From positions 44,512,599-44,576,598 of the forward strand of contig OX439052.1 of assembly GCA_949317995.1 (NCBI GenBank): DNA of 64,000 nt, read 5' to 3'. The stretch comes from Acholoe squamosa. Its lineage: Eukaryota > Annelida > Polychaeta > Phyllodocida > Polynoidae. This document shows positions 43,764 through 52,495 of this stretch, in pieces. Within the stretch, counting starts at the first letter, position 1, and the number at the start of each line of letters is the position of its first letter. The notes below the pieces were generated by a model. It was not told the origin of the DNA and did no database searches. It was given only the letters and a program-made list of their open reading frames with translations. A program made the position numbers and the translations under genes.

Positions 43764-44210
43764 CTATCCGAAAATATCACCATGCCTTCCTTTCTTTTTT
43801 CTGTTTCTCTTTTTTATAATTTTTGGCTGAGGAGATAATTTCTTTCGATTTGAAAAGTTTGAAATAACTTGAGAACCTAAATCAGACAAACTTTCTTCAG
43901 CTTCTCTTTTTATAGCCTTTTTTATATTTTCACCTTTTAAAACATTTTTTGCAATTTTTATTCCTCCTTTAAGAGCTCGTTTTCCTATTGCTTTACCTGC
44001 ACTTTTCACCGCAGGAGTAATGAGAGGTACGACTGTTTTAAATAAACCTTTTAGTATGCCACCTATACCATATCCTCTTTGATTTCTGCTTCCTATGAAA
44101 GGAGTTAGTGTATTATATCCACTTCCATATTGATTGTAAAATAATGGATTTTTATTTTCTCGTAAAAATTGCCTGTAAAGAAGTTTTTTATGAGCACAAT
44201 TCGAATACAT
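43764..44210 (-). CDS. pVI/pX-like virion protein
   Basis: A 148-residue basic protein. The N-terminus carries an FYNQYGSGYNTLTPFIG stretch and then GIGGILKGLFKTVVPLITPA, an amphipathic, glycine-rich helix like the membrane-active segment of adenovirus pVI and the pX-like proteins of Polintons. Ala/Lys-rich helices with GKAIGKRALKGGIKI follow, and a C-terminal KKRNRKKKGRHG tail binds DNA or nuclear import factors by its charge. A protease site motif of the GG-X type may be present at YGSGYN. It lies directly upstream of the major capsid gene, with a TTATCTCA element 32 nt from its start (44242-44249). Confidence 0.75.
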   Translation of the reverse strand: MYSNCAHKKLLYRQFLRENKNPLFYNQYGSGYNTLTPFIGSRNQRGYGIGGILKGLFKTVVPLITPAVKSAGKAIGKRALKGGIKIAKNVLKGENIKKAIKREAEESLSDLGSQVISNFSNRKKLSPQPKIIKKRNRKKKGRHGDIFG

Positions 44211-44241
44211 TTTTATTTATTTTCCTAGGATTTTTTCTTCT

Positions 44242-44249
44242 TTATCTCA
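44242..44249 (-). promoter_or_regulatory. TTATCTCA element before pVI-like gene
   Basis: Sense TGAGATAA, 32 nt upstream of the start codon. Confidence 0.6.
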
Positions 44250-44328
44250 AATGCTTTTTCTTTATTTATTACTATTTTTTCCATTTCGTGTCCCAATCTT
44301 TCCCATAATATTTAGGGTTGGTTTTTTT

Positions 44329-45369
44329 TTATCTCCCATAACGTGTTTTACGTGGTGATGCTTTAGACGAACTTTTTTTCTTTTTTATTTCTCCAAAAAT
44401 ATCTTCAGAAGGAGGGGTAGAGGACATAGGTTCTATTTCACTTTCTTCATCGAATTTTTGTTCAAAAGAAGTTGGTTTTATTTTCTTAATTTTTATTTCT
44501 TCTCCTATTCCTCCACTTGCTTCATCTTTTTTATTTTCTTCAGATTCTGTGAAGGTTTTTTCTTCTCCTGAAGGAATAAATAATTTTTGTTTACCATATT
44601 CTGGAGGATAATTTAAATTATCGTCGTCCACGCTGTCAAAATCTTTAAATAATGATTTTTCAATTGGATCATCGTAATCATTTTCTGAATATTCATCATC
44701 TGTTGCTTCTATGGATTCTATCTTTCCTTTTTCAATTTTTTTATGTATTTGTCGTTGTCGTTTTTTTATAATGTCTATATTTTGATCTTCTATAGGATAT
44801 TTTTTTATTTTATAAGCGTCACCATCTTGCTTGCTTTTTCCTGGTTTATTGAGAAACCAAGATTTAGGTATATGTGGAGATAAATTATACCAAAGTTCAT
44901 TAATGCCAAGAGGTTCTTTTTTTATGCTAGTATTAGAAAAAAATTTCATTATGTCTATCACATTAGAATTTTTTAGCAGTTTTCCGTTCATTATTATTTC
45001 ACCCTGATCATTCCAAAAAAATTGTAAAGCTAACATTTTTTTTAAAATTTCTTTTATGTAAGGTATTTGTGCTTGTCTTATATGTGATAATATTTCTTCT
45101 ATAGATATACCTGTATGAAAAGATTTTTCAGATTGATTTTCTTGAAAATAAGAAAAAAAAGTAGGATTTTGTTTAGATATATCTTGATTAGTACTTAAAA
45201 CTTTATATGGTTGAATATTATACATTTTTTCTGCTAATATTTCTTTTTGTCTTTCAAGAATAGGATTTTTTTCATTTTTAGTTTCTTTCGTCTTAATTTC
45301 TTCTATAGCTCTAAGTTTTTTATATGTAACTAAAGGAATGACAATACTTTTTTTGAAAGAAGCAGTCAT
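44329..45369 (-). CDS. Acidic-tailed hypothetical virion protein
   Basis: A 346-residue protein. The first 170 residues are helical, with LERQKEILAEKMYNIQPYKV near residue 40 and an HIRQAQIPYIKEILKKMLAL segment near 110. The pattern resembles hypothetical proteins found next to the capsid genes in Polintons, which have no known function. From about residue 200 the chain turns highly charged and acidic (DDEYSENDYDDPIE) and disordered, ending in a basic SSSKASPRKTRYGR. It begins one base after the stop of the core-like gene. A scaffold or minor structural role is possible but not shown. Confidence 0.6.
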   Translation of the reverse strand: MTASFKKSIVIPLVTYKKLRAIEEIKTKETKNEKNPILERQKEILAEKMYNIQPYKVLSTNQDISKQNPTFFSYFQENQSEKSFHTGISIEEILSHIRQAQIPYIKEILKKMLALQFFWNDQGEIIMNGKLLKNSNVIDIMKFFSNTSIKKEPLGINELWYNLSPHIPKSWFLNKPGKSKQDGDAYKIKKYPIEDQNIDIIKKRQRQIHKKIEKGKIESIEATDDEYSENDYDDPIEKSLFKDFDSVDDDNLNYPPEYGKQKLFIPSGEEKTFTESEENKKDEASGGIGEEIKIKKIKPTSFEQKFDEESEIEPMSSTPPSEDIFGEIKKKKSSSKASPRKTRYGR

Positions 45370-45370
45370 A

Positions 45371-45802
45371 TTATTGTCTACTTCCTGCTAAACCTCCTAG
45401 TAAAGTTACGGCTAAAGGAATAAGCATAGACAAAAAACCACCTTTTTGTTTCAATACTGCTTTCCTTTTTTTGTTATTCACACGTCTATTTACTAAAAAT
45501 CTTAAAATTTTTTTATGCTTTTTAAGTTTAGCATAAGAAAAAGGACTTAATTTAATGTTTCCTTTCAGTACGTTATAAATGCATTGACATATAGCATCTA
45601 TGTCTTCTTTTCCTGCATATTCTATCAGAAGATTTCTTCTTTTTTTATTTTTAGTGTTACTTAAGACCGTAAGGAAAGCTAATTGCCTAGACAAATTAGG
45701 CCTTTTGTTTCTTTTAGTCTTTTTCTTTAAAATTCTTTTTTTCCCTTTCCTTTTTAATATAGGTCTTTTTTTTAATAACAAAGATTTCCTTTTCTTAGGC
45801 AT
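45371..45802 (-). CDS. Basic core-like virion protein
   Basis: A 143-residue protein. The first 40 residues are almost entirely Lys and Arg (KKRKSLLLKKRPILKRKGKK), then comes the helical segment IDAICQCIYNVLKGNIKLSP and KLKKHKKILRFLVNRRVNN. The C-terminus has QKGGFLSMLIPLAVTLLGGL, a hydrophobic glycine-rich end. This ordering (poly-basic, 'NVL.G...LS', then 'KGGFL..L.P') is that of a small, widely conserved Polinton/adintovirus protein, often compared to adenovirus core proteins. GG in QKGGFL may be a site for the viral protease. It sits between the ATPase and the acidic-tailed protein on one strand. Confidence 0.75.
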   Translation of the reverse strand: MPKKRKSLLLKKRPILKRKGKKRILKKKTKRNKRPNLSRQLAFLTVLSNTKNKKRRNLLIEYAGKEDIDAICQCIYNVLKGNIKLSPFSYAKLKKHKKILRFLVNRRVNNKKRKAVLKQKGGFLSMLIPLAVTLLGGLAGSRQ

Positions 45803-45825
45803 TTTTTAAAACGTAATAAACAAAA

Positions 45826-46566
45826 CTATTTCTTGTCTTTTATATCATTCTTTATTTCATTTATCACACGTACATTTTTTAAAGTTTTATTTGGAATATA
45901 AACATCTTGGCCTACATCAAAAATATTTCCTCTTAATCTGTATTCTTGTGGAGTTTTTTGATGTCCGTCTATTAAGAGATAAGAATGTGGTTTTCTAGTT
46001 GCTTCATTAAAAATATTGATAAAAGTTTTATGATTTTTTGGTAATAATTTTCTTCCTAATATTTGAGGCACTGTTTGATCTAAAGGAGAATTAAATATAA
46101 CAAGGTAAGTAGCATTTCTGTTCACAGTTTGTCTTTCTTTCCCTTCAGAAAAAAAATTTTGAGATATATATATCACATTTAAACCTTCATGATGACAAGT
46201 TTGAGTAAATAATTTTCCTATTTCTGCATTATTACTGCTTTCTTTCATTAAGTCATCTAATATAATAAGTCCATTTAAGTTCGGTTTTATGTATTTATCA
46301 AAAGAAGAAGGAATACCATTAATGAAAATAACGTCTTTATCTTGCATTATAGAAGGTTTTTTAGGAGGTGTTTGACCATAACACCAAATAAAATAATCTA
46401 TGTTTTTGTCTAATATGCGATCACTGTTTTCTATTAAATTATGAACAAAAGTAGTTTTACCACTGTTACTAGGACCTGCTACTATCATAGAAAAAGGTAT
46501 TCTAATACATGCATTGAAAATAGGAAATTCTATGTGCTCCATTTTTTTTTTTTTAAATTCCTTCAA
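45826..46566 (-). CDS. FtsK/HerA-type DNA packaging ATPase
   Basis: A 246-residue ATPase expected to pump viral DNA into preformed capsids. Motifs in order are Walker A GPSNSGKTTFVHNL (about residue 31), a Walker B LIILDDLMKE (about 98), a sensor-like IYISQNFF and a following RNATYLVIFN. The A32/FtsK-like family of NCLDVs, Polintons and adenovirus-relatives has this order and length. The N-terminus is ambiguous. The first Met lies next to a 14-base A-run that codes for Lys, and the second Met (MEHIEFPIF) may be the true start. The frame overlaps the integrase end by 14 bases. Confidence 0.9.
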   Translation of the reverse strand: MKEFKKKKMEHIEFPIFNACIRIPFSMIVAGPSNSGKTTFVHNLIENSDRILDKNIDYFIWCYGQTPPKKPSIMQDKDVIFINGIPSSFDKYIKPNLNGLIILDDLMKESSNNAEIGKLFTQTCHHEGLNVIYISQNFFSEGKERQTVNRNATYLVIFNSPLDQTVPQILGRKLLPKNHKTFINIFNEATRKPHSYLLIDGHQKTPQEYRLRGNIFDVGQDVYIPNKTLKNVRVINEIKNDIKDKK

Positions 46567-47524
46567 TTTTAACTAGTTCTTCTTTATAAAAATTACCACT
46601 TAATATTTCATTGTTTTTATCAATTAATACATATGTTGCAGGCCAAGTTCTAAGAACATAAGCTACTTGAAAAATTTCTTTTTTCCAATGAGAAGAATAT
46701 CCTTTTCTAAAAGTAGTTTTATATTTAGTAATTCTAACTTTATCTCCAACTTTAAAGGGTAAATGATGTTTTTTAGAGAATAAATATTTCCCGTATTGTT
46801 TTATCCATATTTTTTTTTCGTTTGCTTTAGTTACTTCTGAAGGACTTATACCTAAAGTTCTATGCTTACTGTGATTATAACTATATACTAAATTTTGAAG
46901 TACATCTATATATCTCAAAGTCTTTTTGAAAGTAAGATATTTATATATTTTATCTTGTATAGTACGATTGAATCTTTCTACTATTGCACTTTTAGTGTCT
47001 TGTGATGTACTGAAAAATTTAATGTTATTTTCTTTTAAATATTTTCTGAATACACCTTTAAATTCACTTCCGTCATCAAATTGTATAATTCTAGGCTTAA
47101 CTTTGCTTTTCATTAATATATTTTTAAAGCCATCTAAAGTGACGGAAGCTGTTTTGTTTCTTAATGGAAAAATATAAGCATAACGAGAAAAACAATCTAT
47201 ACAAGCAAGTAAATATTTGATATCATCATTTTCATTTTTTAAATTAAATATACTAATTAAATCTATTTGCCATTGATCATTTATACCTTTCACTATAGTT
47301 TTTCTTCATAAAAACCTATGTTTTATTTTTTTGTGAGAAGTATAGGTTCTAGTGTTATGAAGAAAAGCTGATACATCCGTATGAGTTATATTTTTATTTT
47401 TTTTCTTTGCACTTTCATATAATTTATTTGCAGAACTGAAAGAGGCAGGATCAGACGGATTGAAAAATATTTCTTTTAAAATATTTTCTTTGTTTTTAGT
47501 TTGTTGGTTCATATTTTTTGACAC
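46553..47524 (-). pseudogene. Retroviral-type integrase, broken by an in-frame UGA
   Basis: The rve-family integrase of Polintons inserts the element into host DNA. Two frames in the same register are separated only by one TGA at 47306-47308. The N-terminal part (47524-47309) carries FFNPSDPASFSSANKLYESA and the helix ending in YTSHKK, as in the Polinton integrase N-terminal domain. The C-terminal part starts around INDQWQIDL, with the DDE triad at QIDL, FDDGSEF and VERFNR, 35 residues between the last two, and a chromo-like end in ATYVLIDKNNE. The two parts together have the usual length. The stop replaces a usually basic residue. A nonsense mutation, a sequencing error or UGA readthrough would all fit; the downstream frame has no ATG near its start. 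Everything else in the virion set is intact. Confidence 0.85.
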
Positions 47525-47739
47525 ATATTTCCTGGTTTACATTACAGAGACGGAAATCCGATATGCATGGTTTCGTTCTAATATATCAAATAATTTTTAT
47601 ACATGAATAGAACGATACATATAATCACGTGATTTTAAACCATCTCAATGTAATAGAAAGTGTGTCGATATATTATACTGTCAGATTTCACGGTTATCCA
47701 TGAAATTTTTTTAATTTTATTCATCCAATAAAAAAATGT

Positions 47740-48465
47740 TTACTGATTAACAGGCATGTAAATTGGGATGAAGCCACTCGGTTTCATGTTTCCATCTACG
47801 TTAAATATCAGACTTTTGTTTCCTGTTTTTGTTTTCCTTGAACTAGAATTAATTTTAGTTTTATTTCGTGAGGTATTAGATTGCTGCTTGTTCACATTTC
47901 TCTTTCTTTTAACCTGCACCTTTTCCTTTCTTCCTGCTTTTTCATTTTCATCTTGACTTAAGTCATCATCACTTGTATTATTTTCCACCCTGCTAGAAGT
48001 CTTATTCATCTTTTTCTTTTTCTTGACTTGTATTTTTACTTTTTTTTCTTCATATTCATTTTCGTTATGACTTACATTATCATCACTCTCTTCTTTTCTT
48101 CTTTTCAAGTTTTCTTCTTTCTTGATAGGACGAACAATGTTTGATTCAATATTTTTGGTGGAGTCATTTTTTTCTTCTTCTGAAGATATGCTGTTCGAGT
48201 CTTCATTTTCGCTCATATCTTCCATGACTTTTATACTGAAATTTTGTGCGGATTTAGCTTTGCTTCTTAGCTTTTCTTTCATGTATTTATTGTAACAAGC
48301 ATTACATCTCAGGTGATTTTCATCAGACGTAAAAAAATGATAAGATTGAAAAGGTCTATGACACCTTATACATTCTTGTACCATTGACTCTGCACATTTT
48401 AAACAATATTTTTTATTTTTTACTAAATCAGCATTTTTACCACAAAATTCGCATTTAGAAACCAT
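47740..48465 (-). CDS. Cys-rich zinc protein with charged linker
   Basis: A 241-residue protein. The first 65 residues hold four CxxC pairs (CEFCGKN, YCLKCAE, ECIRCHRPF, RCNACYN), a compact double zinc-binding domain. The remainder is a long, low-complexity chain of alternating acidic (SENEDSNSISSEEE) and basic (KKKKKMN, KVQVKRKRN) stretches, ending in PSGFIPIYMPVNQ. It is probably nuclear. The zinc domain looks like ones in other DNA-virus accessory proteins, but I cannot name a family. It lies downstream of two TTATCTCA elements (48535-48542 and 48592-48599), which are themselves within a tandem duplication of about 57 bp. Confidence 0.7.
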   Translation of the reverse strand: MVSKCEFCGKNADLVKNKKYCLKCAESMVQECIRCHRPFQSYHFFTSDENHLRCNACYNKYMKEKLRSKAKSAQNFSIKVMEDMSENEDSNSISSEEEKNDSTKNIESNIVRPIKKEENLKRRKEESDDNVSHNENEYEEKKVKIQVKKKKKMNKTSSRVENNTSDDDLSQDENEKAGRKEKVQVKRKRNVNKQQSNTSRNKTKINSSSRKTKTGNKSLIFNVDGNMKPSGFIPIYMPVNQ

Positions 48466-48534
48466 TTTTTATCATAAAAAATTGAAAACGAAAATATATA
48501 AAGCTAATTAGATAAGTTATTCATTTATCTCAAT

Positions 48535-48542
48535 AATATTTT
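48535..48542 (-). promoter_or_regulatory. TTATCTCA element before Cys-rich zinc gene (proximal)
   Basis: Sense TGAGATAA, 70 nt upstream of the start codon; one of two copies in a tandem duplication. Confidence 0.6.
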
Positions 48543-48591
48543 TATAATATTATTTTAAAGGTAATAAGGTAAGTCATTCATTTATCTCATT

Positions 48592-48599
48592 AATATTTT
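48592..48599 (-). promoter_or_regulatory. TTATCTCA element before Cys-rich zinc gene (distal)
   Basis: Second copy, 57 bases further upstream, within the same duplicated segment. Confidence 0.55.
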
Positions 48600-48606
48600 C
48601 ATAATA

Positions 48607-48924
48607 TTATTCACTGCTATCATTTTCACTTAATTCCATTTCACTTTCACTGTTGCTATCACTACTTAAATTTTGTTCTTTTTCTTTCTTTTTTTTTATT
48701 TTTTCTTGCTTGTTTTCTTTCTTCAATTTCTTAACTTTTTCAATTTTTTTATATATTTTATTTTTCATTCGAAGAAGAAGGTCAAACTCTTCTTTTTGAA
48801 GAGATATACTTTTATCTTTAGTCAAGTCATGAAAATGTAAATATATATTTCCTTTAAATTTATTTATATCTATTCTTTTCCTCCGACCAAAAGCCAAAGT
48901 AGGGTATTTTCCTGATTTGTTCAT
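48607..48924 (-). CDS. PC4-like ssDNA-binding protein
   Basis: A 105-residue protein. The N-terminal half (RKRIDINKFKGNIYLHFHDL, then SISLQKEEFDLLL) matches the conserved pattern of the PC4/Sub1 C-terminal domain, with KR.DI..FKG, then ISL..EE...LL. This domain dimerises, binds single-stranded DNA and stimulates transcription. After residue 60 a poly-Lys segment is followed by an acidic Ser/Glu tail. PC4-like proteins occur in several DNA-virus lineages, where replication or transcription roles are assumed. A CTATCTCA element at 48987-48994 lies 63 nt from the start and overlaps the DNA polymerase stop codon. The fold assignment is by motif only. Confidence 0.65.
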   Translation of the reverse strand: MNKSGKYPTLAFGRRKRIDINKFKGNIYLHFHDLTKDKSISLQKEEFDLLLRMKNKIYKKIEKVKKLKKENKQEKIKKKKEKEQNLSSDSNSESEMELSENDSSE

Positions 48925-48986
48925 TTTTTCTTTTATTATGCCTTAGGCTTTCTTTCTAATGTTAATAAGGTTAAAGTTTTTTCAAG

Positions 48987-48994
48987 CTATCTCA
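48987..48994 (-). promoter_or_regulatory. CTATCTCA element before PC4-like gene
   Basis: Sense TGAGATAG, 63 nt upstream of the start codon and overlapping the polymerase stop codon. Confidence 0.45.
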
Positions 48995-51900
48995 TGATCT
49001 TTTTTTCTTTTTTATTTCTGGAAAAGGTATTTCGTTTTTTTTTCTTTTTTTCTTTCTTTTAGGTATACTATAGTGTCCATAAGCAAGAGATTTTATCCCG
49101 CTATCACATAAATATCTTTTATCTTCAAAAGGAGAAAGAGAAATCTTATGTAGGGAAATGGTATACACTTTATGTTTAAGACTTACTATATTACAGAATT
49201 GATCTTCTCTTATTTTATTTTTAAATAAGACTTTTTTAAAGTTACTATGTTTTATTTCTTGTATACAACTTTTTTTTATGCCTTTCACTTTTTTCTCTTC
49301 TTCTCCAGTTTCATAAAGAATAGAATACATTTTAGGTCTTAATGCTATAAATTCTTTTATTTTTTTCCCTCCTGTTTCATCTTTGAATTTTCCTAAAACT
49401 TTCATATTTTTAGAGGAAAATAAAGGATGACTTTCTTTAAGATTAGAAAAATCAAAATAATTTTCAATATTTTTTATCTTTTTTAAGAAATGTTCATCTT
49501 TAATATAATAAATGAATGAGTCTGTATCCGTGTATAACAATTGAATAATGCTTTCTGAAAAAGCAGGTAACATGATATTATAATGAAAATTAAACATCCA
49601 TAATTTTGATAGTTCTAATACTGTAAATCCTATGTATATAGGTTTATTTAAAAGAATTCGTTCTTTGTTATATTGTATACCTACGAAGTCTTTTTGAAAG
49701 ATATGTAGTGATTTAAAATTTGGTTTTCTTATAAGTTTTTCACTTACTAAAGGATTAGAAGTTAATTTCATAGTTGATCTTTTCTTAACATTTTCTAACG
49801 TTTTCCCAAAAGTGCTGTTAATTAAAAGTTTAAAAAATTCTTTGTCAAAAGAAGAAGTAGCTAAGGTTCTTTTTGTTGTATTAAAATCGATGTATGGTTT
49901 CATCCAATCTTTTTGTTTAAATGAAAGAACTCTATGTATTTTTTTAATTTTCATTCCTAGGTTTAGATATAGCTTTAAGTTACGGTAATGTATAACATAA
50001 TTTTCCTTTTGATTTAAATTACATATTAATTTTTTTCCTCCTTTTTTATATGAAATTCCTATGTCTTTGAGTACTTGTTCAGCATAAGTGGATAAATCTT
50101 CCTTTTTTATTTCTAATTTTTCTGGTGCTAAAGGAAAAGAATTATGTCTATCATGAAGGTTTGCAGGATAAGATAGAGTTACTTCCATAATATAGCCTGT
50201 TTCATTATCGTCTGGAATGTTACATATTTCTAATTTATTTATTTCTTTTTTTTCTAACCATTTGAAATCAGAAATAGGTAAAAAATCTGCTAAACATTTT
50301 CCATATAAATTATTGCAATCAATATAAAAAATATGTTCATCAGGCTCTTCTGCTATGGCATACCTGTGCGAAACATTAGTTATCCCTCCTCTTACACCTG
50401 TTTCTATGAAATTGTACATTTCTATGTCCGAAAATAAATCTAATTTAACCCCAGTATATTTCAACATGGCTTGATAACTTAAGCTTGGTGAAGTAAGAAA
50501 ATGTGATGGATCTAATCCATAATAATCTAAAGCCTTTTCTCTAAAAGATTCGAAAACGTCACATAAAAGCAAAACGTCTATTTTTAAATATTCTTTCAAA
50601 TAATCTTTTAGGTTCTTGCATTTGAAAGCTTTGAACATAAAAAGAGCATGCTGGTAATCTTCGTCAGAAATGTTTTCTTTTGTTAAAGAAGAATAAAAAT
50701 ATTTTCTTGCAGGCAATTTTTTTTCTTTCAAAACACTCCATGAATTTATATAATCATAACACATAACTCCTTTACGGATAACATAAGGTAATAATTTTTT
50801 ATCTTTTAAATGCTTCTTTGTTTCATAGAAGTCATCAGTTCCTTTTTCATTCATAAGATTTGCTAATTTAGCTAAAGAAGTAGGAAGAAATTGAAAAGAA
50901 TCTATGAAACGAAAATTTTCAAAACTTAAAGTCAAAAATTTTTCTGACGATTTTGCTATAACAGATATATTTTTCTCGTCCACATATTTATATAATTTTT
51001 GAATAAGAAAATGAGTGTCATAGTTCATGCTATTATGAATAACAATAGGTATTTTTAATTTATCCATCCTTAAAGACGTATAAGTAAGATTACATCTGTT
51101 ACAAGCATAATTTATGTCTCTCCCTTTACCTTCTCGCCCTATATGAGAATGATCTAAAACTTTACGTATACCTTTACGAGTCAATGAAACCCCACAAACG
51201 TAACATTTTCTCTGCTTAGCTATATGAGAAATATCCTGAGGAGTTAATTTCATAGGTTCTCTTTTATGGTGTAAAATATAAGATATTTCAGCTCTTTTTT
51301 GATATAAATAAGAGACAAAATTTGATATGACATTTTTTCCTACATATATGAATGGATCTTGATTGTATTCTTTATATTTTGACACCATTATAGCACCGAA
51401 AGCATTTAATTTATGTTCGCGTTCACATAAAGATTTACCTTTATAAATTGGTTCTTTCATTTTATAATTATAACATTCAAAATCTGCATAAATGATAAAA
51501 GGACTTTTTACTTTATTTTTGAAATCTGAAAAATTAAGATGTGAACCTATAGGTGGCATATAGTATCCTTGTCCTACGTAAGGATTTTTATTGCAATTCT
51601 GAGTTATGTGGGACTTATATTTTTTTTCTGAGCAAAAAGATATCAAGCATTTGTAACAAAAATATCTAGTTTTTTTCCAGAAAAAAGGTCTTATAAACTT
51701 ATGTAAATTCCTAATCAAATAGTAGTGATCATCATATAATAATAAATCAACATGTCTTCCTTCAGAAACAGTAGTCGAATTAGTAGAAATATACATAGGG
51801 AAAGGTTGAATAATCTTTTGCTCTGTTTCTAACATACCAAATACATTTATTGTTAGATTGTTCTTTTTTTCAAATTGTGATATTTCATTTAATTTCACAG

Positions 51901-52495
51901 GAAAAGTAATAAAAGAAAGATTCAATTCATTTAAAAAAATATCATAAGATTTTGCTAAATTTGAATTATTTGTTACTTTATGTAGACCAGCTAAAACAGA
52001 ATAAAGAAAGCATTTATTACCAGTTCCTTTTATATTTAAAATTGATTTTTTTTTGTCTATTAAGTCTTTAGTCTTTTGTCTTTCTTTTCCTCCTAAAGGG
52101 TTATATTTAAAAATTGAAATTCTAAGAACTTTGATTTTTTTAAGAAACCATCCTGATCCCATGTGAAGGAAAGAATCAAAAAATCCTAATATAATAGAAA
52201 AACTAGACCTAATTGTTTCTTCTAAATTCAAAGAATCAAACCCAAATTGAACTGGACTTAAAAACCATGGTTCTATTTGAAAATATTCATTAGTTTCTAA
52301 GTTATATTTTCCTAAAATAACGCAAAGTCCTATCTGAAATTTAACTCCACCTTCTTCTTTCTTTACTTTTAATATTTTTTTCTTCACTTTTTTTAAATTT
52401 TTGAACAAAAATAAATCAGGATCATATTTTAAAGAATTAGGAATGATATCATATTCTGTGATAAGATTTTTTAATGCTCTACGACGATAAATCAT
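48992..52495 (-). CDS. Protein-primed family B DNA polymerase
   Basis: An 1167-residue replicative polymerase of the Polinton/adintovirus type, which starts synthesis from a protein primer at the element's ends. An N-terminal region of about 330 residues holds the GTGNKCFLYSVLAGLHKVTN and Cys-rich KCLISFCSEKK segments typical of these enzymes. Exonuclease motifs are FIIYADFECYN (Exo I), SMNYDTHFLIQKL (Exo II) and EYLKIDVLLLCDVFE (Exo III). An HNH-like element with KVLDHSHIGRE and YACNRCNL lies between them. Polymerase motifs are YIDCNNLYGKC (A), LLINSTFGKTLEN (B) and YTDTDSFIYY (C). All catalytic Asp are present. The start codon overlaps the penton stop as TAATG. Length is usual for the family and no break is seen, so the enzyme looks functional. 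Confidence 0.95.
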   Translation of the reverse strand: MIYRRRALKNLITEYDIIPNSLKYDPDLFLFKNLKKVKKKILKVKKEEGGVKFQIGLCVILGKYNLETNEYFQIEPWFLSPVQFGFDSLNLEETIRSSFSIILGFFDSFLHMGSGWFLKKIKVLRISIFKYNPLGGKERQKTKDLIDKKKSILNIKGTGNKCFLYSVLAGLHKVTNNSNLAKSYDIFLNELNLSFITFPVKLNEISQFEKKNNLTINVFGMLETEQKIIQPFPMYISTNSTTVSEGRHVDLLLYDDHYYLIRNLHKFIRPFFWKKTRYFCYKCLISFCSEKKYKSHITQNCNKNPYVGQGYYMPPIGSHLNFSDFKNKVKSPFIIYADFECYNYKMKEPIYKGKSLCEREHKLNAFGAIMVSKYKEYNQDPFIYVGKNVISNFVSYLYQKRAEISYILHHKREPMKLTPQDISHIAKQRKCYVCGVSLTRKGIRKVLDHSHIGREGKGRDINYACNRCNLTYTSLRMDKLKIPIVIHNSMNYDTHFLIQKLYKYVDEKNISVIAKSSEKFLTLSFENFRFIDSFQFLPTSLAKLANLMNEKGTDDFYETKKHLKDKKLLPYVIRKGVMCYDYINSWSVLKEKKLPARKYFYSSLTKENISDEDYQHALFMFKAFKCKNLKDYLKEYLKIDVLLLCDVFESFREKALDYYGLDPSHFLTSPSLSYQAMLKYTGVKLDLFSDIEMYNFIETGVRGGITNVSHRYAIAEEPDEHIFYIDCNNLYGKCLADFLPISDFKWLEKKEINKLEICNIPDDNETGYIMEVTLSYPANLHDRHNSFPLAPEKLEIKKEDLSTYAEQVLKDIGISYKKGGKKLICNLNQKENYVIHYRNLKLYLNLGMKIKKIHRVLSFKQKDWMKPYIDFNTTKRTLATSSFDKEFFKLLINSTFGKTLENVKKRSTMKLTSNPLVSEKLIRKPNFKSLHIFQKDFVGIQYNKERILLNKPIYIGFTVLELSKLWMFNFHYNIMLPAFSESIIQLLYTDTDSFIYYIKDEHFLKKIKNIENYFDFSNLKESHPLFSSKNMKVLGKFKDETGGKKIKEFIALRPKMYSILYETGEEEKKVKGIKKSCIQEIKHSNFKKVLFKNKIREDQFCNIVSLKHKVYTISLHKISLSPFEDKRYLCDSGIKSLAYGHYSIPKRKKKRKKNEIPFPEIKKKKRS

